A DNA stretch of 64,000 bases from Profundicola sp048268105 (lineage in GTDB: Bacteria > Bacteroidota > Bacteroidia > Flavobacteriales > Weeksellaceae), in the NCBI GenBank assembly GCA_048268105.1, contig JBLWWH010000003.1:115952-179951 (forward strand), written 5' to 3'. The position numbers and the translations under genes were made by a program. Positions 35,717 through 45,705 of this stretch are shown piece by piece; position 1 is the stretch's first letter, and every line of letters starts with the position of its first letter. Below the pieces are notes generated by a model. It was not told the DNA's origin. It worked only from the letters and a program-made list of their open reading frames with translations, and did no database searches.

Positions 35717-37984
35717 ATGGCCTTTGATATTGATATGATAAAAAAAACCTACGCAAACTACAAGCAACGTGTCGACAAAGCACGTGAAGTCGTAGGCAAA
35801 CCACTAACACATTCAGAAAAAATTCTTTATGCTCATTTATGGGATGGAGAAGCTACACAAGCTTACGAGCGCGGAAAGTCTTATGTTGACTTTGCGCCGG
35901 ATAGAATTGCTCTTCAGGATGCCACAGCTCAAATGGCATTATTACAATTTATGCAAGCGGGTAAACCTAAAGTTGCTGTTCCTACAACAACTCACTGTGA
36001 TCACTTGATTCAAGCTAAATCTGGTGCTGAAACGGATTTGGCGAGTGCTTTAGATCAGAGTTCAGAGGTATTTAAATTCTTAGAATCTGTTTCAAACAAA
36101 TATGGTTTAGGATTCTGGAAGCCGGGCGCTGGTATTATTCACCAAGTAGTTTTAGAAAACTATGCATTCCCAGGGGGTATGATGATCGGTACCGATTCAC
36201 ATACGGTAAACGCTGGTGGGCTAGGAATGGTGGCCATCGGTGTTGGTGGAGCTGATGCGGTTGACGTTATGGCTGGAATGGCTTGGGAGTTGAAATTCCC
36301 TAAATTAATCGGTGTTAAACTAACAGGTAAATTAAGCGGTTGGTCTGCACCAAAAGATGTTATTCTAAAAGTTGCAGACATCCTTACGGTTAAAGGAGGT
36401 ACAGGTGCTATCGTAGAATATTTCGGAGAGGGAGCGAAATCTATTTCTTGTACAGGTAAAGGAACAATTTGTAACATGGGGGCTGAGATTGGAGCAACAA
36501 CTTCAACTTTCGGTTACGATGAGTCTATGGAGCGTTATTTACGTGCCACCGAAAGAGGTGATGTAGCAGATGCAGCTAACGAATTAAAGGATTATTTAAC
36601 GGCTGACCCAGAGGTTTATGCTAATCCTGAGAAATATTTCGATCAATTAATTGAAATTAATTTAGACGAACTTAAACCACAATTAAACGGACCATTCACG
36701 CCAGATTTAGGTACGACAGTGGGCGAGATCCATGATAAGGCAGTTGAAAATGATTGGCCTCTAGACGTTGAGTGGGGATTAATCGGTTCTTGTACTAACT
36801 CTTCTTACGAGGATTTAACGCGTGCCGCATCTGTTGCTAAACAAGCGGTTGACAAGAAAATTAAAGCTAAATCAGAATTTGGTATTAACCCAGGTTCAGA
36901 ACAAATTAGATTTACCGCAGAAAGAGATGGAATCTTAAAAATCTTCGAAGATTTAGATGCAACCATCTTTACGAACGCTTGTGGTCCTTGTATCGGACAG
37001 TGGGCTCGTTACAATGGCCCTGAGCAACCAAAGAACACAATTATTCACTCGTTCAATAGAAACTTCTCTAAACGTGCGGATGGTAACCCCAATACCCACG
37101 CTTTCGTAGCTTCTCCAGAAATTGTAGCAGCTATTGCTATTTCAGGTAGATTAGACTTCGATCCAACCAAAGATTACTTAATCAATGAGGATGGTGAGAA
37201 AGTTATGTTAGACGAACCAAAAGGAATAGAGCTTCCAGAAAAAGGATTCGCGGTAGAGGATGCAGGATACCAAGCGCCAGAAGAGGACGGAAGTAAAGTT
37301 GAGATCGTTGTTGATCCAACATCTGAAAGATTACAATTACTTACACCTTTCGAGCCGATTGGTGATACAATCGATAATGCTAAATTGCTGATTAAAGCAT
37401 TTGGTAAATGTACAACTGACCATATTTCTATGGCAGGACCTTGGTTGAGATTCCGTGGTCACTTAGACAATATTTCTAACAATATGTTGATTGGAGCGGT
37501 TAACGCATACAACCAAAAAACAAACTTTGTTAAAAATCAATTGACAGGCGAATATGGTCCTGTGCCAGATACGGCAAGAGATTACAAAGCAAAAGGAATT
37601 CCTTCTGTTGTTGTTGGTGATCATAACTATGGAGAAGGTTCTTCTCGTGAGCACGCGGCTATGGAGCCAAGACATTTAGGTGTAGTGGCAGTGATTGTTA
37701 AATCATTTGCTCGTATTCACGAAACTAACCTTAAGAAACAAGGTATGTTAGGTTTAACGTTTGCTAACGAAGCAGATTATGACTTAATCCAAGAGGATGA
37801 TACTTTCAACTTTGTAGACTTAAACGAGTTTGCTCCAGACAAGCAGCTTACTTTGGTAGTTACACACAAAGATGGATCTCAGGATACTATTATGTTAAAC
37901 CACACTTACAACCAATCACAAATTGACTGGTACAAAGAAGGTTCTGCATTGAACTTAATCAAAAAGGAAAATGCAAATAATTAA
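35717..37984 (+). CDS. aconitate hydratase
   Basis: A 755-residue aconitase of the mitochondrial-like type. It isomerises citrate to isocitrate in the TCA cycle using a [4Fe-4S] cluster. The cluster cysteines are visible in GSCTNSSYEDL (about 357-367) and CGPCIGQW (about 421-428). GTDSHTVNAGGLGMVAIGVGGAD is the N-terminal signature. The swivelling C-terminal domain has GDHNYGEGSSREHAAMEPRHLG. Length and motif spacing fit the Acn of many Flavobacteria. It stands alone with its own promoter and terminator. Confidence 0.95.
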   Translation: MAFDIDMIKKTYANYKQRVDKAREVVGKPLTHSEKILYAHLWDGEATQAYERGKSYVDFAPDRIALQDATAQMALLQFMQAGKPKVAVPTTTHCDHLIQAKSGAETDLASALDQSSEVFKFLESVSNKYGLGFWKPGAGIIHQVVLENYAFPGGMMIGTDSHTVNAGGLGMVAIGVGGADAVDVMAGMAWELKFPKLIGVKLTGKLSGWSAPKDVILKVADILTVKGGTGAIVEYFGEGAKSISCTGKGTICNMGAEIGATTSTFGYDESMERYLRATERGDVADAANELKDYLTADPEVYANPEKYFDQLIEINLDELKPQLNGPFTPDLGTTVGEIHDKAVENDWPLDVEWGLIGSCTNSSYEDLTRAASVAKQAVDKKIKAKSEFGINPGSEQIRFTAERDGILKIFEDLDATIFTNACGPCIGQWARYNGPEQPKNTIIHSFNRNFSKRADGNPNTHAFVASPEIVAAIAISGRLDFDPTKDYLINEDGEKVMLDEPKGIELPEKGFAVEDAGYQAPEEDGSKVEIVVDPTSERLQLLTPFEPIGDTIDNAKLLIKAFGKCTTDHISMAGPWLRFRGHLDNISNNMLIGAVNAYNQKTNFVKNQLTGEYGPVPDTARDYKAKGIPSVVVGDHNYGEGSSREHAAMEPRHLGVVAVIVKSFARIHETNLKKQGMLGLTFANEADYDLIQEDDTFNFVDLNEFAPDKQLTLVVTHKDGSQDTIMLNHTYNQSQIDWYKEGSALNLIKKENANN

Positions 37985-38005
37985 TATTCTTAATTTTTAA
38001 GAATG

Positions 38006-38037
38006 AATCCCGTGCTGAAAAGTACGGGATTTTTTTA
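38006..38037 (+). terminator. intrinsic terminator after aconitase
   Basis: AATCCCGT (38006-38013) pairs with ACGGGATT (38024-38031), a perfect 8-bp stem with a 10-nt loop followed by T7, 22 bp after the stop. Confidence 0.85.
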
Positions 38038-38151
38038 TGCTTAATTTTCAATGTTGTATTTGTTTTAAGATAGCCTTAGCATGCTTTTCAGTCAAAGCTA
38101 ACCCTAAACTCCTTTAAAAATCGTACCTTGCACGCCGTTTTCTAAACACTT

Positions 38152-40950
38152 ATGGCAGTTAAAAATTCGACATTCAATCCTAAAACAGATATTCAAATTA
38201 TTGGAGCAAAACTCCATAATTTAAAAAATATATCACTCACCATTCCTAAGAATAAATTAGTGGTTATCACTGGTTTATCCGGTTCTGGTAAGTCCACATT
38301 AGCCTTCGATACACTTTATGCAGAAGGACAAAGAAGGTATGTTGAGAGCTTGTCTTCCTATGCAAGACAATTCTTGGGACGATTAGACAAGCCCCAAGTT
38401 GATCAAATTAAAGGAATTGCACCGGCTATTGCAATTGAACAAAAAGTTAACTCTACCAATCCACGTTCAACAGTGGGTACAACCACAGAGATTTATGACT
38501 ATTTAAAACTTCTTTACGCGAGAATTGGTAAGACTTATTCGCCAACTTCGGGGCAAGAAGTTAAAAAGGATACGGTTACCGATGTTATTAATTTTATTCA
38601 AGCTTTAAAAGAAGGAACCAATGTGGTTTTAGGATCTCCTTTGTTAGTGGCAGAGGATAGAACTTTTAAACAGCAATTAGAAATTCTTCAGCAGCAAGGT
38701 TTTCAAAGGGTTGAGGTTGCTGGTCAAATGCAGAAAATCGAAAACTTAATCGATTTTAATTTTGAACCGACTGATGATATGAAGGTAAATCTTATCATCG
38801 ACCGTGTGACGACGCAAAATGACGAGGATTTCTATCATCGTTTAGCGGATTCTGTTCAAACTGCTTTCTATGAAGGTAAAGGTGAACTTTTCCTAAGAAA
38901 TGTAGATGAAGGAAGTTTTCATGTATTTTCGAATAAATTTGAATTAGACGGGATTGATTTCACAGAACCAAATGTTCATTTCTTTAGTTTTAATAATCCT
39001 TTTGGAGCTTGTCCTACATGTGAAGGCTATGGAAAGATTGTTGGTGTAGACGCTGATTTGGTAATTCCTAATAAGAATTTAACCATTTATGAAGATGCTG
39101 TAGTTGCTTGGAAAGGTGACAAGATGAGCGAATGGAAAAATGAATTGATCCGACATTCAGATAAATTAGACTTCCCGATTCATAAGCCATATTTTGAGCT
39201 TTCAGAAGAACAAAAAGACATTCTGTGGCATGGTAAAGATAATTGGGAAGGATTGGATAGGTTCTTTCAAATGCTGGAAGAGAACACTTATAAGATTCAA
39301 TACCGCGTAATGCTTTCTCGCTATCGCGGAAAAACAATTTGTCCTACTTGTAAAGGAAAGAGACTTAGAAAAGAAACCGATTACGTTAAAATTGGCGGAA
39401 AATCTTTGTCGGATTTGGTGAATCTTCCCTTAGATGAGTTGCAGGTTTTCTTTAAGGAATTAGTTCTTAACGATTATGATAGTGCAGTAGCCAAGAGAAT
39501 TCTATTAGAAATTGAGAATAGAATCCAGTTTTTAATCAATGTTGGTTTAAGCTACTTAACCATTAATAGGACCTCAAACACGCTTTCTGGTGGTGAATCA
39601 CAGAGAATTAACCTAGCAACTTCTTTAGGAAGTAGCTTGGTGGGAAGTATGTATATTTTAGACGAACCTTCGATTGGTTTGCATTCTAAGGATACGGAAA
39701 GCTTGATAAAAGTTTTAAAACAACTTCGTGATTTGGGGAATACGGTGATCGTGGTGGAGCATGATGAGGATATCATTCGTCAGGCTGATCATATCATAGA
39801 TATTGGACCAGAAGCTGGAACTTATGGTGGAGAAGTTGTGTTTGAAGGTAGTTTCGATGAATTAATGAAGTCGAATACGCTAACGGCCGATTACTTTAAC
39901 CATAGAAAGGAGATTGAAGTTCCGAAGGATAGAATTAAAATTAAAAATTCAATTTTAATCAAGGGTGCACGCGAACATAACTTAAAGAACATCGACGTAG
40001 AATTGCCGTTGAATATGTTGACGGTGATTACAGGGGTGTCTGGTTCGGGTAAGTCTACTTTAATCAAAGATATTGCTACACCGGCCTTACAGCGAGAATT
40101 AGGCATCTATGGAAACAAAATTGGTGACTTTGAAAGTTTAGAAGGTGATATTCAAAAAGTTGAAGCCATTGAATTTATTGATCAAAATCCAATTGGTAAA
40201 TCCTCGCGTTCAAATCCAGTGACTTACACCAAAGCATACGATGATATTCGATTGTTGTTCTCCAGAACTAAATTAAGCAAAGTAAGAGGATACCAACCTA
40301 AACATTTCTCTTTCAATGTAGATGGCGGTAGATGTGATGAGTGTAAAGGAGAGGGAAGTATTACCATCGAAATGCAGTTCATGGCCGATGTTACCTTGGA
40401 ATGTGAAGTGTGTAAAGGAGCTAGGTTCAAGAAAGATATCTTAGAAATTAAATTCCAAGGAAAAAACATTGCAGATGTGCTTCACATGACGGTAGATGAT
40501 GCCATCGAATTCTTTAATCAACATGGTGAAACCAAGATCATTGACAAGTTACAAGCACTGCAAGACGTTGGTTTAGGTTATGTTCAGCTCGGACAATCTA
40601 GTAGTACTTTGAGTGGTGGAGAAGCACAGAGAATTAAACTTGCATCTTTCCTAACCAAAGGAACTTCAAGCAAGAAAACATTATTCATTTTTGATGAGCC
40701 TTCCACAGGATTGCATTTTCACGACATTAAAAAGTTGTTGGCTTCCTTAAGAGCTTTAATCGAAAATGGACATTCGGTGTGGGTGATTGAGCATCAGCCC
40801 GATATCATCAAAACGGCAGATTACGTGGTAGATTTAGGACCATACGGCGGTAAGCACGGTGGGGAATTAGTTGCGATGGGAACTCCAGAAGCTATTGTTA
40901 AGAATGAGAAAAGCCTTACGGGGAAATACCTTGCAGAGAAATTGGTTTAA
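38152..40950 (+). CDS. uvrA: excinuclease ABC subunit A
   Basis: A 932-residue UvrA, the damage-sensing ATPase of nucleotide excision repair. The first Walker A GLSGSGKST is at 41-49, and the second, GVSGSGKST, near 628-636. Both ABC signatures are in the LSGGE form (TLSGGESQR and TLSGGEAQR). Zinc-binding pairs CPTC (in FGACPTCEGYG and ICPTCKGKRL) and CDEC/CEVC are present. Bacteroidota often carry two UvrA copies, and I cannot say which one this is. The 111-bp region upstream lacks an obvious promoter; a TACCTTGC near 38126 is a weak candidate. Confidence 0.95.
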   Translation: MAVKNSTFNPKTDIQIIGAKLHNLKNISLTIPKNKLVVITGLSGSGKSTLAFDTLYAEGQRRYVESLSSYARQFLGRLDKPQVDQIKGIAPAIAIEQKVNSTNPRSTVGTTTEIYDYLKLLYARIGKTYSPTSGQEVKKDTVTDVINFIQALKEGTNVVLGSPLLVAEDRTFKQQLEILQQQGFQRVEVAGQMQKIENLIDFNFEPTDDMKVNLIIDRVTTQNDEDFYHRLADSVQTAFYEGKGELFLRNVDEGSFHVFSNKFELDGIDFTEPNVHFFSFNNPFGACPTCEGYGKIVGVDADLVIPNKNLTIYEDAVVAWKGDKMSEWKNELIRHSDKLDFPIHKPYFELSEEQKDILWHGKDNWEGLDRFFQMLEENTYKIQYRVMLSRYRGKTICPTCKGKRLRKETDYVKIGGKSLSDLVNLPLDELQVFFKELVLNDYDSAVAKRILLEIENRIQFLINVGLSYLTINRTSNTLSGGESQRINLATSLGSSLVGSMYILDEPSIGLHSKDTESLIKVLKQLRDLGNTVIVVEHDEDIIRQADHIIDIGPEAGTYGGEVVFEGSFDELMKSNTLTADYFNHRKEIEVPKDRIKIKNSILIKGAREHNLKNIDVELPLNMLTVITGVSGSGKSTLIKDIATPALQRELGIYGNKIGDFESLEGDIQKVEAIEFIDQNPIGKSSRSNPVTYTKAYDDIRLLFSRTKLSKVRGYQPKHFSFNVDGGRCDECKGEGSITIEMQFMADVTLECEVCKGARFKKDILEIKFQGKNIADVLHMTVDDAIEFFNQHGETKIIDKLQALQDVGLGYVQLGQSSSTLSGGEAQRIKLASFLTKGTSSKKTLFIFDEPSTGLHFHDIKKLLASLRALIENGHSVWVIEHQPDIIKTADYVVDLGPYGGKHGGELVAMGTPEAIVKNEKSLTGKYLAEKLV

Positions 40951-41031
40951 TTAAAGTTTAAAAACAACAAATCAATAGAATTTGAATTTATATTTAATTT
41001 CAATGTTGCAGAAAGCTATGTTGGTTGAACT

Positions 41032-41877
41032 TTAAAACTGTAAAAACAAGAGTAGGATAGCAAAAACAGCCAGTAGGATTCCGAAATAGTTTAGTTTATT
41101 CAATTTCTCATTAAAAACAATCGTTCCAACCATAGTTCCTAAGACAATTACCCCGAGATTCATTCCAGTGAAAACAAGACTTGGGCTTTCGTTTAAAACT
41201 TGATGCGCTTTAATATAAGTGTAGATATTGGTGAAATTTAATACACCTAATATAATTCCTCCGATAATAGAGGCTTGATTAAACTTAGTTTTCTTAATAA
41301 ATAAATAAGCAAAAATAATCACCGTGGCGACACTAAAGGCTAAAGTAAGTGTTGTGCTAAAAGCATTGTCGGAAGTTTTGGAGATTAGCTTAAACATTAA
41401 ATCTATCACACCATAACCCAACCACACTAATAGCAAATATACCCAGCCCGAACTGCTTTTGGTTTTGCTTTTAGATTTCTTATTGAGAATAAACAACAAG
41501 GCGACAAAGGCTAGACCAACACCTATAAGTTTTTGTGTGGAAACAGCTTCGTTCCAAAAGAAGAAGGCTACCATCAAGGTCAAAATAAGTGATAATCTTT
41601 GTGCGATGTCAGCTTTTACAATACCTGCCTTTTGGACCGCCATTCCCATGATAATAAAAATCAAAGGAAGTAAAATTCCCAAACCCGCAAATAACCATGA
41701 CTGCTGATTCAGCTGAAAATTACTGAAGTCAGGTTGTAGTAAAAAGAAGCTTAAAATAATCGCTACGGGATAGTTGAAGGCAACCGCCTGTGCAATATCC
41801 ACTTTTTGTTTCTTTGCGATTTTCAATAAAATCGAAACGGATACACTAGCAAGAATGCTTATGATAAGATAAATCAA
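41032..41877 (-). CDS. EamA/DMT-family membrane transporter
   Basis: A 281-residue membrane protein with about ten hydrophobic helices in the two-repeat layout of drug/metabolite (EamA) transporters. It opens IISILASVSVSILLKIAKKQ, and later segments read WLFAGLGILLPLIFIIMG and LGVIVLGTMVGTIVFNEKLN. The last is the characteristic end of the second EamA repeat. Substrate unknown. Its stop is 81 bp from that of convergent uvrA; no clear terminator was seen between them. Confidence 0.75.
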   Translation of the reverse strand: MIYLIISILASVSVSILLKIAKKQKVDIAQAVAFNYPVAIILSFFLLQPDFSNFQLNQQSWLFAGLGILLPLIFIIMGMAVQKAGIVKADIAQRLSLILTLMVAFFFWNEAVSTQKLIGVGLAFVALLFILNKKSKSKTKSSSGWVYLLLVWLGYGVIDLMFKLISKTSDNAFSTTLTLAFSVATVIIFAYLFIKKTKFNQASIIGGIILGVLNFTNIYTYIKAHQVLNESPSLVFTGMNLGVIVLGTMVGTIVFNEKLNKLNYFGILLAVFAILLLFLQF

Positions 41878-41998
41878 GGCTAAATATTTTTAAGCCCCAA
41901 AAATAATAATTAAAACATCAAAAACTTCTGTTTTTGAGCTCTAATGGCGTTGTAGATTTTTTAAATTAAAAAAATATGAAGTAGCAGATGAGGTTTAA

Positions 41999-42029
41999 TT
42001 GTCTAATCCTTGGATTTCACTTACTTTTG
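41999..42029 (+). promoter_or_regulatory. candidate promoter for ndk
   Basis: TTG (41999-42001) and TACTTTTG (42022-42029) are spaced by 20 bp, a good match to the Bacteroidota TTG/TAnnTTTG promoter. The -7 box ends 17 bp before the start codon. Confidence 0.55.
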
Positions 42030-42046
42030 CATAAAATTATAGAAGA

Positions 42047-42463
42047 ATGTCGAATATTACTTTCACAATGATTAAGCCGGATGCTGTTAGAGCAGGGAAC
42101 ATCGGTGCTATTTTACAACAAATTACGGACGCTGGTTTTGCTATCAAAGCAATGAAATACACTCAGTTGTCTATGGATGAAGCAAAGAAATTTTATGAAG
42201 TTCACGCTGAAAGACCATTCTACGGTGAACTAGTTGAATTCATGTCTTCAGGGCCTATCGTTGCTGCAGTTTTAGAGAAAGACAATGCAGTTGCAGACTT
42301 TAGAGAGTTAATTGGTAACACCAACCCAGCTGATGCTAAGATGGGAACGATCAGACAAAAATATGCTAACTCTGTAGGTGAAAATGCAGTGCATGGTTCA
42401 GATTCAGATGAGAATGCTTTAATTGAAGCAAATTTCCATTTTTCTGGAAGAGATTTTTTCTAA
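42047..42463 (+). CDS. ndk: nucleoside diphosphate kinase
   Basis: This 138-residue enzyme transfers the gamma phosphate between nucleoside triphosphates and diphosphates. The phospho-histidine is His116 in NAVHGSDS. Conserved MIKPDAV, ERPFYGELV and NTNPADAKMGTIR are all present. Length is standard. It is monocistronic with a well-matched promoter and a terminator. Confidence 0.97.
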   Translation: MSNITFTMIKPDAVRAGNIGAILQQITDAGFAIKAMKYTQLSMDEAKKFYEVHAERPFYGELVEFMSSGPIVAAVLEKDNAVADFRELIGNTNPADAKMGTIRQKYANSVGENAVHGSDSDENALIEANFHFSGRDFF

Positions 42464-42505
42464 ATCATGGGTAGCTTTTTATAAAGCTTATGGATAAAAA
42501 TATAG

Positions 42506-42536
42506 ATGCCTCAAAATTTAATTTTGGGGCATTTTT
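42506..42536. terminator. bidirectional terminator after ndk
   Basis: ATGCCTCAAAAT (42506-42517) pairs with ATTTTGGGGCAT (42521-42532) with one wobble and a 3-nt loop, then a T-run. It separates ndk from the convergent flippase gene. Confidence 0.8.
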
Positions 42537-42556
42537 AATGCTAAAACATTTTGAAT

Positions 42557-43561
42557 TTAAACGGATTTAGTTTTCTTAGAACTTTTTTCTATAGACATCA
42601 TCACCAAAGAAATTCCACCTAAAATAAGTGCTATTAAAGTATGGGGTGTATGAACCAAGAATCCAAAAATAACACCGATCTCGCTCCCCAAGCCAAGAAC
42701 AATAAAACCTAATCTCATCGCGCTATGGAAAGCTCCAATTCCACCGCTTGCGGGAATAATCATACCAATACCACCAACCAATAAAAGATACAAACCATCT
42801 GCCATCGTAAGATGTGAAGTTTCTGGTAAGGCAAAAACAACCAAATAAGTCATAAAATAATAAAACACCCAAATCAGGATGGTGTAGAAGATAAATAAAC
42901 CACTTTTCTTAAGTTGAAAAATACTTTTCAAGCCTTGTCTTAAACCATAGATGAAATTTCTAATCTTAGGGAAAATGGCTAAATTTTTAATTTTCTTCCA
43001 AAATATAATGATTGCTAAAAACCCAACAAGACTAACTCCACCTATTATAAAAAGTCCTGCGAAAGAGGATTCTTTTTCGCCATCTTGTCTTAAAGCCAAA
43101 ACTTCATTAAATAACTTTAATATTAAATCAAAATTAAAAATGACTGCTAAAAGCCCCATGAAAGACAAGCACAAAAAATCTATCACTCTCTCGCTAATCA
43201 CGGTTCCGAAGGATTGATCGACTGGAGTTTTATCTAGTGTGTATAAAGTTGTGCATCTTGCGACTTCGCCCGAACGAGGAATGATTAAATTCCAAAAATA
43301 GTTCATGCAAATTGCATAAAAGGAATGTGAAGATGAGACCTGGTGTCCCATAGGTTCTAGGAGAAGTTTCCAACGTTCACTTCTCAAAGCATAGGCAATT
43401 ACGCCTAAAAGAAAAGATAACAAAATCCACCAATAATTAGCTCTTTGAACCGATTCCCAGGCTTGATTAAAATCAATATCTCGCATCGCCCACCATATCA
43501 AAACAAGGGCTAGCAATAAAGAAATCGAAACCGTTAAGCCGGTTTTGACTGATTTTGTCAT
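42557..43561 (-). CDS. lysylphosphatidylglycerol-synthase-like (UPF0104) membrane protein
   Basis: A 334-residue integral membrane protein with about eight helices, of the type found as the flippase part of MprF (LPG_synthase_TM, UPF0104). YALRSERWKLLLEP, NLIIPRSGEVARC and VGGIGMIIPASGGIGAFHSAM are typical. No aminoacyl-transferase domain is fused, so lipid flipping or a related role is inferred and lipid lysylation is not supported. It overlaps the panD stop by one base, so it is translated from the pan transcript. Bacteroidota often place this gene after panD. Confidence 0.75.
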   Translation of the reverse strand: MTKSVKTGLTVSISLLLALVLIWWAMRDIDFNQAWESVQRANYWWILLSFLLGVIAYALRSERWKLLLEPMGHQVSSSHSFYAICMNYFWNLIIPRSGEVARCTTLYTLDKTPVDQSFGTVISERVIDFLCLSFMGLLAVIFNFDLILKLFNEVLALRQDGEKESSFAGLFIIGGVSLVGFLAIIIFWKKIKNLAIFPKIRNFIYGLRQGLKSIFQLKKSGLFIFYTILIWVFYYFMTYLVVFALPETSHLTMADGLYLLLVGGIGMIIPASGGIGAFHSAMRLGFIVLGLGSEIGVIFGFLVHTPHTLIALILGGISLVMMSIEKSSKKTKSV

Positions 43562-43911
43562 TACATCAATAGGTTGGTTTCTTCATTGGGGAAAACCATT
43601 TTCGGTTGAAAGTCTTGGGCTTCGTCAACTGACATAAATCCATAGGCAATAATAATGATAAGATCACCTTTGGCAACGCGACGTGCCGCAGGTCCGTTCA
43701 AACAAACTTCTCCTGATCCTCTTTCGCCTTTAATGACATAAGTCTCAAAACGTTCACCGTTGTTGATGTTTACAATTTGAACTCGCTCCCCGACAATTAT
43801 GCCAGCGGCTTCTATTAGGTCAGCATCTAAAGTGATGCTTCCGATATAGTTAAGTTCTGCATCCGTAACTCGTACGCGATGGATTTTTGATTTAAATACT
43901 TGGACTAACAT
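43561..43911 (-). CDS. panD: aspartate 1-decarboxylase
   Basis: This 116-residue pyruvoyl enzyme makes beta-alanine from aspartate for pantothenate synthesis. The self-cleavage site is Gly24-Ser25 in YIGSITLD, where Ser becomes the pyruvoyl group. KSKIHRVRVTDAELNY at the N-terminus and GERFETYVIKGERGSG, NGPAARR later are conserved. It lies 19 bp after panC in the same direction. Confidence 0.97.
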   Translation of the reverse strand: MLVQVFKSKIHRVRVTDAELNYIGSITLDADLIEAAGIIVGERVQIVNINNGERFETYVIKGERGSGEVCLNGPAARRVAKGDLIIIIAYGFMSVDEAQDFQPKMVFPNEETNLLM

Positions 43912-43930
43912 GCGGCAAAGATAAAATTAT

Positions 43931-44773
43931 TTAAACGATTTTTAAGTTATCAATTAACCTAATATCACCTGCATATACAGCAATAAATGCACGAATGTCC
44001 TCAGCTTCGTCCCAAGATGAAATGGGTTCAAGGTTTTTTTCGTCACAAATCATTATATACTCTAGCTCTAAATCGTTGCTCAAAAAGAACTCCTCGGCCT
44101 TGTGAATGCACTCTTCTACCGTAAATTCTAGTTTCCAATCCTTTAATAAATTCAATAATTTATAAATCTGCGGAGCTTCTGCTATGAATTCAGGTTTTAA
44201 TCGGGCATTTCTGGAGCTCATTGCCAAACCGCTTTCTTCTCTGAAAATAGGCATCGGCTGAATTTGAATAGGATAGTTCTTAAGTTTTACCAATTCTTGA
44301 ATAATTCTAAGCTGCTGAAAGTCCTTCTCACCAAAATAAGCTTTATCTGGCTGAACAATCTCAAAAAAGCGTGAAACGATAGTAGCCACACCATCAAAGT
44401 GACCTTTTCTGAATCTACCTTCCATAACTTGATCTAAGCCATTAAAATCAAATGATTCCGAACTTAGACTGTCTGGATACATATCTTCTACACTTGGAAA
44501 AAACAGAGCATCGCAGCCAACACTTTCTAATAATTGCGCGTCTTTATCAATATCTCTAGGGTATTTCTCTAAGTCTTCGGGATTATCGAATTGTGTAGGA
44601 TTCACAAAAACGCTACATATAGTAATATCATTTTGTGATTTACTTTTTTTTATAAGCGAAACATGTCCCCTATGTAATGCGCCCATGGTTGGCACGAAGC
44701 CTATCGTGCTCTGGGCTTCTTTTTGTTGCGCAACCCAAGCCTCCAAGCTACGTCTATCATGAAATATCTGCAT
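43931..44773 (-). CDS. panC: pantothenate synthetase (pantoate-beta-alanine ligase)
   Basis: A 280-residue class I synthetase-fold enzyme joining pantoate and beta-alanine with ATP. The motif FVPTMGALHRGHVSL (about 27-41) holds the HxGH-type nucleotide site. CSVFVNPTQFDNPEDLEKYPRD, YFGEKDFQQL and AMSSRNARL are family signatures. It leads the panC-panD-flippase operon from a promoter at 44806-44835. Confidence 0.97.
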   Translation of the reverse strand: MQIFHDRRSLEAWVAQQKEAQSTIGFVPTMGALHRGHVSLIKKSKSQNDITICSVFVNPTQFDNPEDLEKYPRDIDKDAQLLESVGCDALFFPSVEDMYPDSLSSESFDFNGLDQVMEGRFRKGHFDGVATIVSRFFEIVQPDKAYFGEKDFQQLRIIQELVKLKNYPIQIQPMPIFREESGLAMSSRNARLKPEFIAEAPQIYKLLNLLKDWKLEFTVEECIHKAEEFFLSNDLELEYIMICDEKNLEPISSWDEAEDIRAFIAVYAGDIRLIDNLKIV

Positions 44774-44805
44774 TGGTATATTCTGTAAAAAGCGTCAATT
44801 TAAAA

Positions 44806-44835
44806 CAAAGCTATGGTTTAGCAAAGCTTTTACAA
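44806..44835 (-). promoter_or_regulatory. promoter of the pan operon
   Basis: On the reverse strand TTG (plus-strand CAA at 44833-44835) and TAGCTTTG (plus-strand 44806-44813) are spaced by 19 bp, a good match to the Bacteroidota promoter. The -7 box is 33 bp upstream of the panC start. Confidence 0.6.
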
Positions 44836-44845
44836 TGATTTTTTG

Positions 44846-44853
44846 TACTTTTG
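44846..44853 (+). promoter_or_regulatory. candidate -7 element for the glycogen-synthase-like operon
   Basis: TACTTTTG matches TAnnTTTG and ends 40 bp before the start codon at 44894. It is divergent from and closely spaced to the pan promoter. Confidence 0.5.
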
Positions 44854-44893
44854 CATCCTATTAATAACTTACCTAAAGAAATAAAGCTATATT

Positions 44894-45688
44894 ATGCGGA
44901 TTTTGTATGTTTCTACGGAACTTGTACCGTACACACCAGAAAACACTTTGTCGGAGGCATCATTGGAAATTCCAAAGTTAATGCACTCAAAAGGCAATGA
45001 TGTTCGGATTTTTATGCCTCGTTTCGGAACGATAAACGAAAGAAGACACCAATTACATGAAGTGATTCGTTTATCTGGTATGAATATGATCATTAATGAC
45101 ATGGATCAACCTTTAATCATCAAAGTGGCGTCTTTGCCAAATGAGAGATTGCAGGTTTATTTTATCGACAACGAGGAGTATTTTAAGCGTAAAGGAATTT
45201 ATGCTAACAAAACAGGTGAGTTCTACCCAGATAATGATGAGCGTTCTATTTTCTTTGTAAAAGGAATCTTAGAAACCATCAAAAAGCTAAACTGGAAGCC
45301 TGACGTGATTCATGCTCAAGGCTGGATGTCAGCTTTAATGCCATTATATCTAAAAAAATATTATGCAGATGATGCCTTCTTTGATGATGTAAAAATGGTA
45401 TTCTCTGTTTTTGATAATCCATTTGATGAAGAATTAAACGAGAAGATGATCGATAAAGTCCATTTCGATGGTATCTCTAAAGATGACTTAAAACACTTAG
45501 AAAAACCGACTTTTGAAAATTTATTAAAAGTTGGAATCGATAATGCAGATCTAGTAGTCCAAGGCGATGAAGTATTGCCACAGGACATTATGGATTACAT
45601 CGAAAATAGTAAGAAAGAATTTAAACCACATCAAGCTCCCGAAGGTTTGTGCGATATCTATCCCACACTTTGCGAAGAGGTTGAATAA
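44894..45688 (+). CDS. glycogen/starch synthase N-terminal-domain-only protein
   Basis: A 264-residue protein matching only the N-terminal half of GT5 glycogen synthases. It shows MRILYVSTELVPYTP, MPRFGTINERRHQLHEV, YFIDNEEYFKRKGIY, then DVIHAQGWMSALMPLYLKK. The C-terminal GT-B half, which binds ADP-glucose and carries catalytic residues, is absent. A related short form is widespread in Bacteroidota as I recall, so it may have a non-catalytic or assembly role. It is first in an operon with DUF4270 and glmS, which points to cell-envelope or aminosugar metabolism rather than glycogen storage. Confidence 0.75.
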   Translation: MRILYVSTELVPYTPENTLSEASLEIPKLMHSKGNDVRIFMPRFGTINERRHQLHEVIRLSGMNMIINDMDQPLIIKVASLPNERLQVYFIDNEEYFKRKGIYANKTGEFYPDNDERSIFFVKGILETIKKLNWKPDVIHAQGWMSALMPLYLKKYYADDAFFDDVKMVFSVFDNPFDEELNEKMIDKVHFDGISKDDLKHLEKPTFENLLKVGIDNADLVVQGDEVLPQDIMDYIENSKKEFKPHQAPEGLCDIYPTLCEEVE

Positions 45689-45705
45689 ATAACTGAATAA
45701 CCAGA